NCBI GenBank assembly: GCA_021737545.1
Contig: JAIPDT010000012.1
Location: forward strand, 1-35,828
Direction of reading: 5' to 3'
Source of the DNA: Desulfobacteraceae bacterium
GTDB taxonomy: Bacteria > Desulfobacterota > Desulfobacteria > Desulfobacterales > Desulfosalsimonadaceae
DNA length: 35,828 nt
Below are positions 27,149 to 34,432 of this stretch, one piece after another (the first letter of the stretch is position 1; each line of letters opens with the position of its first letter). Both the position numbers and the translations under genes were made by a program. Under the pieces are notes generated by a model that was given only the letters and a program-made list of their open reading frames with translations, did no database searches and was not told the origin of the DNA.

Positions 27149-27619
27149 ATGGAAAAATTTTCAAAATTTGGTAAAAAAAGGTGGTTTTTTGAAAACCGGC
27201 CGGGTTTTACGCTAATAGAGCTGATGGTCGTAATCGTGATTTTAAGTATTCTTGCCGTCTATATGATGCCCAGAATCATGGGACGGCCCGAACAGGCCAG
27301 AAGGCTTAAGGCCAAGGTTGATATCCAGGCATTGGAAACCGCACTTAAGCTCTACAAGCTTGATAGCGGAAGGTATCCAACCACTGAGCAGGGCTTAGAA
27401 GCTTTAGTGGAGCCGCCCGACTCAAGTCCTCAACCCAAAAGCTGGCGGGAAGGCGGCTACATTGAAAAGGGAAAGATCGCAAAAGATCCGTGGGGCAATG
27501 AATACGTATATATCTGCCCCGGAGTTCACGGCGATTATGATATCGTATCCTACGGCGCAGACGGTGAACCCGGAGGAGAAGGTCAAAATGCCGATGTCAA
27601 GAGCTGGGAAATCGAATAG
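27149..27619 (+). CDS. gspG: Type II secretion system major pseudopilin
   Basis: Main subunit of the periplasmic pseudopilus. The 156-aa prepilin has a 19-aa basic leader and the peptidase site [17 protein letters not shown], with the required Glu at +5 of the mature protein, followed by the hydrophobic N-terminal helix. The rest matches Gsp[33 protein letters not shown], and the C-terminal calcium-binding loop [13 protein letters not shown]...[12 protein letters not shown]. First gene of the gsp operon here, with gspC, D, E and F not upstream. The ATG at 27149 has a weak upstream site. Cleaved by GspO/PilD, which is not in the window. Confidence 0.97.
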   Translation: MEKFSKFGKKRWFFENRPGFTLIELMVVIVILSILAVYMMPRIMGRPEQARRLKAKVDIQALETALKLYKLDSGRYPTTEQGLEALVEPPDSSPQPKSWREGGYIEKGKIAKDPWGNEYVYICPGVHGDYDIVSYGADGEPGGEGQNADVKSWEIE

Positions 27620-27676
27620 GATACCCGCACGACCCTCGGGGTCCGGTTGACGCTGTTGAGTCTGGAGGCTCCGGAC

Positions 27677-28192
27677 TTGTCTGTGAAAAATTCACTTGCC
27701 GGTACAGCCGCATTCACGCTAATTGAGCTTATCGTTGTTATCAGCCTTATCGGGATTATGCTGTTTTTTGCCGTTCCCAGGCTGGACCGTTCCTTTTTAA
27801 CGGATGATTCCCGCAGATTCTCCGGCTGGCTGCTTGCAAATGTCCGGGCGTTGAAAAACAGCTCTTTTGAAAAGCATGCCACTTTTGCCCTTTATCTGGA
27901 TCTGGACGGAGACAGGGCCTGGAATGGCCCGGCAGGCATGGGAGAAGACGGGAGCCCTGATAACGATGGCTCCAAAGGGATCAGTCTGCCGGGAAACAGC
28001 CGCCTCACAGATGTAATGTTTTCCGAGCAGGTCAAGGTGACAAGCGGCATTGTCAGGATTTGTTTTTATCCAGGGGGGTATTCTGACAGGGCTATTATCC
28101 ATGTCCGTAAAAATGACGGCTCCCGCGTGTCTTACAGGATTGAACCTTTTCTTCCCGATGTTTCGGTTATGGAGGGTTATGCGGAATTTTGA
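27677..28192 (+). CDS. gspH: Type II secretion minor pseudopilin GspH-like
   Basis: A 171-aa prepilin-like protein with the hydrophobic helix AFTLIELIVVISLIGIML and Glu at +5. The residue before the cleavage site is Ala (TAA/FTLIE), where Gly is the rule in this family. The C-terminal domain (FALYLDLDGDRAWNG, ISLPGNSRL, VRICFYPGGYSD) and the position between gspG and gspI support GspH. No ATG is available: TTG 27677 has GGAGG 8 nt upstream and gives a 12-aa leader; GTG 27683 would give a 10-aa leader. The first possible in-frame TTG at 27647 has no good site. Confidence 0.85.
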   Translation: MSVKNSLAGTAAFTLIELIVVISLIGIMLFFAVPRLDRSFLTDDSRRFSGWLLANVRALKNSSFEKHATFALYLDLDGDRAWNGPAGMGEDGSPDNDGSKGISLPGNSRLTDVMFSEQVKVTSGIVRICFYPGGYSDRAIIHVRKNDGSRVSYRIEPFLPDVSVMEGYAEF

Positions 28193-28601
28193 CACCCGGC
28201 CGGTAAATAAAAGCGACCCGAAAGGATTTACCCTGATGGAAGTCCTGGTTGCGCTTTCAATAATTGCGATTGCGCTGATAAGCGTGATTCGACTGCAGGG
28301 CCAGACAATCGGCATGTGTGAGGCGGTAAAGTTTTATTCATCAGCCCCATTTTTGGCCCAGGCCAAAATATCCGATGCGGTTATGGATTTCGACTCCTAC
28401 ACCGGCGGAGCTTCCGGGGATTTCGAGCCTCAGTATCCGGATCTTTCCTGGAAAGTGGATATCATCGAAAAACAGATCGGACCTGCGGAGTATCCTGAGG
28501 TCTTTGTTGCCGAGATAAAAGCGAAGATTATCCAGAAGGACGGCCGGGGTATGACATACACGGTTTCCACGTATCGGCCGCAGGCGGGAGAGGGGCTTTA
28601 G
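28179..28601 (+). CDS. gspI: Type II secretion minor pseudopilin GspI-like
   Basis: A 140-aa prepilin: 16-aa leader ending KSDPKG, cleavage before FTLMEVLVALSIIAIALISV with Glu at +5. GspI nucleates the tip complex with J and K. The rest (FYSSAPFLAQAKISDAV, SWKVDI) fits the family. GGAGGG ends 2 nt before the ATG at 28179, and the start overlaps the last 14 nt of gspH. The reading frame is open further upstream (to 28050), but the earlier start would lie inside gspH and lacks a prepilin leader of normal size. Confidence 0.9.
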   Translation: MRNFDTRPVNKSDPKGFTLMEVLVALSIIAIALISVIRLQGQTIGMCEAVKFYSSAPFLAQAKISDAVMDFDSYTGGASGDFEPQYPDLSWKVDIIEKQIGPAEYPEVFVAEIKAKIIQKDGRGMTYTVSTYRPQAGEGL

Positions 28602-28603
28602 CA

Positions 28604-29371
28604 GTGAAACCGGGATGCAGGGCAACAGATGGCGCCTGGATGCAGTGCGGATTTACACTGCTTGAAATGCTGATCGCCGTTGCCATATTCGGAGTGATTG
28701 CCACCATAGTTTACAGCTCCTTTAATGCTCTGATATCAAGGACGGATACAATCAAGTCGGAAGCCGCTGTTCATGAAATGGCGGCCAACTGCCTGAACCG
28801 TATAAGCAGGGATCTGCAGGCGCTTTATGTGGAACAGCCTCCGTTATACAAGCCGCCCGACTACGATGATGATCCCGATCCATACCGGTTTGCCGGAGAA
28901 ATGGATTATACCGGCAGTAAGCGGTTTTCAAGGCTTGGTTTTGTCTCAAGCGAGCATCTTGTCATGACCGGGCAGCGGCATTACGATCCCGAAGGTAAAA
29001 CACCAACGCGCTCGGGCCTGGCAAGGATCCGATATCATGTGGACACGTATCAGGACAAGGAGTCGGATTCCGGGTATGCATTAAAAAGGGGGGATAAGCC
29101 GTTTCCATACGATGAACTCCACGGCACAACCGAGCCTGAAAAAGACCCGGTCCTGTGTACCGGAATAACCGAATTGTCGTTCGTCTATCTGGATTCAGCG
29201 GGAAACGAGTTTGAAACCTGGAACTCCGAGGATGAAGGCAGGGATTATGCCACCCCCCGGGCCGTGCAGGTGGCATTGAAAATCAATGCCGACGGCAGGG
29301 AGCATAGTTTTTCAACCCGTATTGTTTTGCCTGTCTATAGGGAGCCCATAGAACGTGTTAAACGACAATAA
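28604..29371 (+). CDS. gspJ: Type II secretion minor pseudopilin GspJ-like
   Basis: A 255-aa prepilin with a 16-aa leader ending WMQCG, mature start FTLLEMLIAVAIFGVIATIVYSSF and Glu at +5. The large globular domain, with AANCLNRISRDLQALY, TGITELSFVYLDSAGNEFE and AVQVALKI, is typical of GspJ, a tip-complex partner of GspI and GspK. The start is GTG 28604, 2 nt after the gspI stop, with GAGAGGGG upstream. The last 17 nt overlap gspK. Confidence 0.93.
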   Translation: MKPGCRATDGAWMQCGFTLLEMLIAVAIFGVIATIVYSSFNALISRTDTIKSEAAVHEMAANCLNRISRDLQALYVEQPPLYKPPDYDDDPDPYRFAGEMDYTGSKRFSRLGFVSSEHLVMTGQRHYDPEGKTPTRSGLARIRYHVDTYQDKESDSGYALKRGDKPFPYDELHGTTEPEKDPVLCTGITELSFVYLDSAGNEFETWNSEDEGRDYATPRAVQVALKINADGREHSFSTRIVLPVYREPIERVKRQ

Positions 29372-30440
29372 GGGCATAGCGCTGTTAATTACCCTGTCTG
29401 TTGTTGTGATTCTGGTTGCCACGGGTTTTGAGTTAAACCGGCAGATCAGTTCCTCTGCCTCAAACACCGGGATCCGGCGGGATATGATGACGCTGCAGCA
29501 AAAGATATCCTCGGGCGTGCGCATTGCAGAGTCGATTCTTGTTGCTGACAAAAAAAACACAGAAGTCGATTCAGTCCAGGAGGACTGGGCTGATCCGGAA
29601 ATTGTGCAGCAATATTTAAACAAGACCGGATTTGAACAAAGCAGTCTTTCAGTGAATATTACAGACGAGCTGAGCCGTCTTCAGATAAATGCGCTGGTCG
29701 GATTTCCAGCGGGAAAAGAGTTTAATGAAGCCCAGCGAAAGCTGTGGGTGAGGTTTTTCGATCTTGCAATAAGCCTTCAGGAAAACAGTGAAAATCAAAA
29801 TTTATTATCTGAAACACTTGAACCTGACATGATAATAAATCCTGTAAAAGACTGGCTTGATTCCGGAGACAATGACGCCATTACTGGCTTAAGCGGGGCG
29901 GAACAGGACTATTACAGAAATCTTAACCCGCCCTATGCCTGCCGCAACGGACGGTTCAGGCATGTTTCCGAACTGCTGCGGGTAAAAAATATCAATGCAG
30001 ATATGTTTTTCCGGATAGATGAAAATGGAGGCATAAGGGATTTTATAACCGTTCACGGCATGGCGCCCTCGGGAAAGGACCGCAATAATGCCGCATATCC
30101 CGGCAAAATAAATATCAATACCGCCCCTGAACCGGTGCTTGCAGCCATGCTGCCGGCAGGCCATGAATTTCTTGCATCAGAAATCGCCGCATACAGAAAA
30201 GAGACCGCAGGCGGTGATTTTGTCAACAACCTGCATGATGCCAACTGGTATAAAAACGTCCCGGGCATGGGAGACGTAGATATCGACAGCAATCTGATCA
30301 CCACGAAAAGCGACCTGTTCCGCATCAGTTGCGAGGCCGGCAAACAGGGAAGCCGGCTTGCCGCAACCGTAATAGTAGGAAGGGAAAAAGACGAATCCGG
30401 AAAATGGCAATGCAAAGTGTTGAATTGGGAGTATGAATAG
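29355..30440 (+). CDS. gspK: Type II secretion minor pseudopilin GspK
   Basis: A 361-aa protein, the large tip pseudopilin. It has a very short leader (MLNDNKG) before IALLITLSVVVILVATGFELN; as expected for GspK the mature position 5 is not Glu. The two helical SAM-like insert regions appear in the central and C-terminal parts (PVKDWLDSGDNDAITGLSG...YYRNLNPPYACRNGRF; INTAPEPVLAAML). It starts with GTG inside the end of gspJ (17-nt overlap), implying translational coupling. It is followed by the heptamer-repeat array before gspL, the only large interruption in the gsp operon. Confidence 0.93.
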   Translation: MLNDNKGIALLITLSVVVILVATGFELNRQISSSASNTGIRRDMMTLQQKISSGVRIAESILVADKKNTEVDSVQEDWADPEIVQQYLNKTGFEQSSLSVNITDELSRLQINALVGFPAGKEFNEAQRKLWVRFFDLAISLQENSENQNLLSETLEPDMIINPVKDWLDSGDNDAITGLSGAEQDYYRNLNPPYACRNGRFRHVSELLRVKNINADMFFRIDENGGIRDFITVHGMAPSGKDRNNAAYPGKININTAPEPVLAAMLPAGHEFLASEIAAYRKETAGGDFVNNLHDANWYKNVPGMGDVDIDSNLITTKSDLFRISCEAGKQGSRLAATVIVGREKDESGKWQCKVLNWEYE

Positions 30441-30449
30441 GCTATTGGT

Positions 30450-30561
30450 GACGGAGGGCAGAAGACAGAGGACAGAAGACAGAGGACAGAGGACAGAGGA
30501 CAGAATGCGGAAGGCAGAAGGTAAAGGGTAGAGGGTAGAGGGTAGAGGGTAGAGGATGGAA
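30450..30561 (+). repeat. Array of 16 purine-rich 7-nt repeats between gspK and gspL
   Basis: From 30450 the sequence divides exactly into 16 heptamers with consensus G-R-Y-R-G-A-R; 14 of the 16 fit at every position. The first block is mostly GACAGAG/GACAGAA and the last block is GGTAGAG four times in a row. The length is 112 nt with no interruption. The + strand is nearly all purine apart from one pyrimidine per unit. It occupies almost the whole gspK-gspL gap and ends 5 nt before the gspL ATG, so the AGAGGATGGA at its end may serve as ribosome-binding site. It contains no gene. Confidence 0.9.
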
Positions 30562-30566
30562 CGTAA

Positions 30567-32033
30567 ATGAGCAGCAGAATTTTTGCACTCGATATTCGTG
30601 AATCCGGTCTGAGCGCGGTTCTGGTCAAAACCGGCATAAAGGAGAACAGACTGGAAAACCGGATATACGTGGATTTTGCCAAGGCGCCGGATCCTGAGCA
30701 CAAACTGGACTGGGCGGTCGAAAGGGCGGTCGCAGGTATTGACCCGGCAGGGGCTTATTGCCTTGTTTCCATTCCGCCTTCCGTGGTCTCTTTTCGCAAT
30801 ATTTCGGTGCCCTTTAAGAACCGGAAAAAAATCAGACAGATCCTCCCTTTTGAACTCGAACCCACCCTTCCCCTGGAAATCGAGAAGGTAAAACTTGATT
30901 TCATGGTGGTGCGCCAGGCAGAGCAAACCGATCTGATCGTTGCCGCCGCGGAAAGACAGAAGCTGGAGGATACACTCGATCTGCTGGGCCGCCACGGCAT
31001 CTCCCCCCGTTATGTAACCACGGGCGGAGTGCCTGCGGCGATGTGCCTTGCTGAAAGTTCGGCCTTTGGTTTAAAGGATTTTCTTTTTATAGACAACGAC
31101 CGGTCCGGTGCAACCGCTTGCCTGGTTGTCGAGGGCAGGGTTTCGCTGGTCAGAACACTGCGAAAAACCCCGCAGTCCGGGGACGCCGCCTCATCTGCAA
31201 AAGAGCTTTCCGCCGAAATCCGTCGTATGCTCTCGGCATTCGAATCCATCTATGATACTGAACTAAACCTTGAAAAACTTGTGATTTCAGGTTTTGGGGC
31301 CGAGGATCAGTACTTTGTCTCAGCCCTTGAAACCGCTCTGGGAATTAATGCGGACTGCCTTAACTTAAAGAATGATACGGATCTTAATATTTCAGTTGCC
31401 GAAGATATGCAGGCCGGCCCTGAGATATACGGGGCGTTCTGCCTTGTCGGGGTCGAGGTCCCGGGCTTAAAGCCTTTCAATTTCGGCCGTCGTCATTCGG
31501 CCTTTGAAAAATACTGGAATGAAAACCGGCCCCTGATTATTACGTCCGTAGCCCTGGTGTTTTTTGTTTTACTTCTGTTTATCACCCAGGTTGCCATGGA
31601 AGCGCATTTTCTGGAAAGACGGGTTTCCGCTGTAGAAAGACGGATTGTTGAGCAATACAGATCTGCTTTTCCGGACGACGGGCGGATTGTTGCTCCGGTC
31701 CAGCAGATGAAAGCAAAGCTCGGGCAGGCCAAGGGAAAAGACGGCTTTGTCAAACAGGCCGGCTCAGATATTTTGAATGTAGATATTCTGAAAAATATCA
31801 GCCGGCTGATCCCGGAAAGAACGGATGTAGTAATAACCCGGTTTGTAAGGGACAGCGGCGGTGTTCAGCTGTCAGGTCTGACCGGAAGCTTTAATGCCGT
31901 GGATGATATAAAGATGCAGCTTGAAAAATCACCGCATTTGAATCAGATTGCCATAAGTTCTGCAAATATGGACAGAAACGCAGAGCGTATTCGTTTCAGA
32001 ATAAAGGCCGGGCTTGCAGGTGAGGGTCAATGA
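30567..32033 (+). CDS. gspL: Type II secretion inner-membrane platform protein GspL
   Basis: Couples the cytoplasmic ATPase GspE to the inner-membrane assembly. The 488-aa protein has a PilM/actin-like cytoplasmic domain (about 1-310: IFALDIRESGLSAVLV, VSFRNISVPF, ILPFELEPTLPLEIE, FIDNDRSGATACLVVEG), one membrane helix (about 322-341) and a periplasmic ferredoxin-like domain (VDILKNISRLIPERTDVVITRF...LSGLTGSFNAVDDIKMQL). The stop overlaps gspM by 4 nt (ATGA). The start follows the purine repeat array directly. Confidence 0.93.
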   Translation: MSSRIFALDIRESGLSAVLVKTGIKENRLENRIYVDFAKAPDPEHKLDWAVERAVAGIDPAGAYCLVSIPPSVVSFRNISVPFKNRKKIRQILPFELEPTLPLEIEKVKLDFMVVRQAEQTDLIVAAAERQKLEDTLDLLGRHGISPRYVTTGGVPAAMCLAESSAFGLKDFLFIDNDRSGATACLVVEGRVSLVRTLRKTPQSGDAASSAKELSAEIRRMLSAFESIYDTELNLEKLVISGFGAEDQYFVSALETALGINADCLNLKNDTDLNISVAEDMQAGPEIYGAFCLVGVEVPGLKPFNFGRRHSAFEKYWNENRPLIITSVALVFFVLLLFITQVAMEAHFLERRVSAVERRIVEQYRSAFPDDGRIVAPVQQMKAKLGQAKGKDGFVKQAGSDILNVDILKNISRLIPERTDVVITRFVRDSGGVQLSGLTGSFNAVDDIKMQLEKSPHLNQIAISSANMDRNAERIRFRIKAGLAGEGQ

Positions 32034-32581
32034 TCCGGGAGATTTTGCGCATGGTACCGTTAAATATCAGCAGCCGAGAAAAGCTGTTTCTCGGCGCAGG
32101 AGCAGGTTTTGTCCTGTTATTTCTGATATTTTTGCTTTTGATTCAGCCGGTGTTCCAAAAGCGTACCCAACTTGCCGGCAAGCTTGCCGCAAAACAGCAG
32201 AGCCTGTCTGAAATAAAGCAGATGTACCGGGAATACCAATCGCTTCAATCAAGGACGCAAAAAGCCGAAAAACGCTACTCCGAAAGACCCGAAGGCTTTA
32301 CCCTTTTTTCCTTTATGGACAGGCTGGCGGGAGAAACCGGGATAAAGGAAAATATTACCTACATGAAGCCGGGTTCAACCGAAGATGAATCACGCGGCCT
32401 GAAGATTTCGCATGTTGAGTTAAAGCTCCAGGATGTAACCATAGAGGAACTGATTTCATATCTGTTTCACATAGAAACATCTAAAAGCATGGTCCGTATA
32501 AACAGGCTTTCAATTTCCAGGGAGGGCGAGGGAAAAAGCCTGCTTTCAGTGGTAATGCAGGCAGAAACATTTGAAACATGA
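32030..32581 (+). CDS. gspM: Type II secretion inner-membrane protein GspM
   Basis: A 183-aa bitopic protein: short cytoplasmic N-terminus, one membrane helix (about 20-42), a coiled-coil stretch (TQLAGKLAAKQQSLSEIKQMYREYQSL) and a small periplasmic domain with ferredoxin-like strand pattern (KISHVELKLQDVTIEELISYLFHIETS, MVRINRLSISR). GspM forms a complex with GspL and helps localise it. The start overlaps the gspL stop as ATGA, a classic coupled pair. Assigned mainly by topology and gene order because the family diverges strongly. Confidence 0.87.
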   Translation: MIREILRMVPLNISSREKLFLGAGAGFVLLFLIFLLLIQPVFQKRTQLAGKLAAKQQSLSEIKQMYREYQSLQSRTQKAEKRYSERPEGFTLFSFMDRLAGETGIKENITYMKPGSTEDESRGLKISHVELKLQDVTIEELISYLFHIETSKSMVRINRLSISREGEGKSLLSVVMQAETFET

Positions 32582-32623
32582 TCTGCTGCTGCGCATTTGG
32601 TCTTTTGATTCCGGCGGGTGGTG

Positions 32624-33484
32624 ATGAAAAATATTAAAAAATGGCTTGCATATCTTTTGTATGTGATTGCACTGGCCCTGGTTTTTCTTTATGTATGCTT
32701 TCCATCAGAAGCTGTTGTGCGATATGCAGAGCAGCGCATCAATGCTGCGTTTTGCGGTGTTGAAGCCGATATCGGCAGCCTTGGCCCGGGGTTGCCGCCT
32801 GCAATAGTGGCTGAAGATATCGAAATCACATATAAAGATACAAAAACGGTCTTAGTTAATCGCCTGGCTGTAAGCCCCAGTTATGCCGACCTCGTGATGG
32901 GGAAGCGTTTTTTCAACGTGTATGCAGAGGCTGCAGAAGGCATAATTCAGGGGCTTTTGGGGATAAAGGAGGCTTCCGGGAATTCCACGGAGATTTCTTT
33001 GAATCTGGATTTAAAAGATATCCAAATAGAGGAGTTTAACCGGATTCTTTCCTTGCAGGTGGGACATTTTGTGGAAGGCGGACTTGAGGGGAAAATTGAA
33101 TACACCGGTCCCCCGGATGTTACGGGAAACGGAAACGCGGTTTTAGACCTGCGGAAATGCAGAGTGCGGTTTAATTCGACATTTTACGGTATGGAGGAGC
33201 TTGAGTTTAGAAGCGGCAAGGCGGTGGCGGAGATGAAAAATCGCAGAGTGACAATTTCCGAATTCTCGCTTGAGGGAAGCCAGTTTTCAGTAACCGGCAG
33301 CGGAAATATAATGTTAGCCTTACCTGTTGAAAACAGCAAAATCAGACTTTCTGCCAGGATTGCTCCGCATCAGGCCCTGTTCAAATCGATCGGAGGCATG
33401 CTTCCTGCAAAATATAAAAGAGAAGGGGAGATACCGGTCCGTCTCACCGGAACCCTGGGCAATCCCGGACTTTCCCTTCGTTAG
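32624..33484 (+). CDS. gspN: Type II secretion system protein GspN
   Basis: A 286-aa protein with one N-terminal membrane helix (about 8-26, WLAYLLYVIALALVFLYVC) and a periplasmic beta-rich part: VEADIGSLGPGLPPAIVAED, LDLKDIQIEEFNRIL, LEGKIEYTG, VTISEFSLEGSQFSVTGSG, KYKREGEIPVRLTGTLGNP. This AsmA-like, repeat-rich pattern is what the GspN family shows in deltaproteobacteria. GspN is absent from many type II systems and its role is poorly defined. The ATG at 32624 follows GGCGGG by 5 nt; GTG codons at 32618 and 32621 are alternatives. Confidence 0.85.
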   Translation: MKNIKKWLAYLLYVIALALVFLYVCFPSEAVVRYAEQRINAAFCGVEADIGSLGPGLPPAIVAEDIEITYKDTKTVLVNRLAVSPSYADLVMGKRFFNVYAEAAEGIIQGLLGIKEASGNSTEISLNLDLKDIQIEEFNRILSLQVGHFVEGGLEGKIEYTGPPDVTGNGNAVLDLRKCRVRFNSTFYGMEELEFRSGKAVAEMKNRRVTISEFSLEGSQFSVTGSGNIMLALPVENSKIRLSARIAPHQALFKSIGGMLPAKYKREGEIPVRLTGTLGNPGLSLR

Positions 33485-33499
33485 CCGAAACGGAAATCA

Positions 33500-34405
33500 A
33501 TGCTGGATAAAGGCCTTAAAATACTCAACCTGGCGCTTGTTGCAGCAGCCGTCTTTCTCGGAGTGGGAATATTTTACGAAACGGTTGAATACAAGCTGGA
33601 TACGGCGGTTATGTCTGTGCCGAGCGCTAAAGATAATCCCGCCCAAAAGCCTTCCCGGGCGGGCGGCGGCTTCGTGTCCACAAGCAGCGCCGGATTTAGC
33701 GAGTACGATGTAATTGTAGAGCGTAATCTGTTTGACGCCCGGACAAAGGAGAAAAAAGAAAAGGAAATTAAGGCTTCGCAAATCGAAGATCTGGAAAAGA
33801 CAGGGCTTAATCTCCGGCTCTGGGGAACGATTGCCGGCCCTGAGGGCAAATCCTACGCGGTGATCGAGAAGAAATCCAGCCGGCAACAACAGCTCTACCG
33901 TCCGGGAGATACTGTTGAAGGGGCGCGCATAAAGGTGATTTTGCGCAAAAGGGTGGTGCTTAGTGTAAACGGAAAAGACGAGGTCCTGGAAATGGAGGAT
34001 CTGGTGGAGCATGCGGACATGAGTTCCGGGCGGAGCAGAGAAATGGGCCGCGGCTCCGAAATGATAGGCGAGTCCGGGGGCAGCGAAACCACCATAGAGA
34101 TCGAGCGCGAACAGATTTCTTCTGCAATGCAGAATGTCAGCAACCTGATGCGCCAGGTTCGCATCCGTCCTTATTTTGAAGACGGCAACCCCGGAGGCGT
34201 TATGCTGAGCAGCATTCGCAGCGGTTCAATTTTCGAGGAAATGGGCCTTGAAAGCGGTGATATCATCAAAGGGGTAAACGGACGAGAAATCCGCTCCATG
34301 GATGATGCCATGCAGTTTTATGAAAACCTGAAGTCTGCCGGTGAAATTAATCTCCAGCTTCAGCGCAACGGTTCACAGCGAAACATTCGTTATAGGATAG
34401 AATAA
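33500..34405 (+). CDS. gspC: Type II secretion inner-membrane protein GspC
   Basis: A 301-aa clutch protein linking the inner-membrane platform to the secretin. One membrane helix (about 7-26), a Pro/Ser/Gly-rich linker, the homology region that contacts GspD N0 (YDVIVERNLFD, LRLWGTIAGPEGKSYAVIE, YRPGDTVEGARIKVILRKRVVLSVNG), a Ser/Gly/Glu-rich spacer, and a C-terminal PDZ domain (RIRPYFEDGNPGGVMLSSI, FEEMGLESGDIIKGVNG). In most proteobacteria gspC begins the operon; here it lies after gspN and just before gspD, 15 nt behind gspN. Confidence 0.95.
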   Translation: MLDKGLKILNLALVAAAVFLGVGIFYETVEYKLDTAVMSVPSAKDNPAQKPSRAGGGFVSTSSAGFSEYDVIVERNLFDARTKEKKEKEIKASQIEDLEKTGLNLRLWGTIAGPEGKSYAVIEKKSSRQQQLYRPGDTVEGARIKVILRKRVVLSVNGKDEVLEMEDLVEHADMSSGRSREMGRGSEMIGESGGSETTIEIEREQISSAMQNVSNLMRQVRIRPYFEDGNPGGVMLSSIRSGSIFEEMGLESGDIIKGVNGREIRSMDDAMQFYENLKSAGEINLQLQRNGSQRNIRYRIE

Positions 34406-34432
34406 ACTGTGCCTGATACGAGGGAAACAGCT

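Noticed and set aside
30450-30561. CRISPR-like array
   Set aside because: Units are 7 nt with no spacers and no cas genes nearby; this is a simple tandem repeat.
30053-30995. Minus-strand open frames with Leu/Pro/Ser repeats across the gspK-gspL junction
   Set aside because: The repeated LYPLPSTLYPLPS-type peptide is only the translation of the complementary strand of the 7-nt array; both ends are antisense to gspK and gspL.
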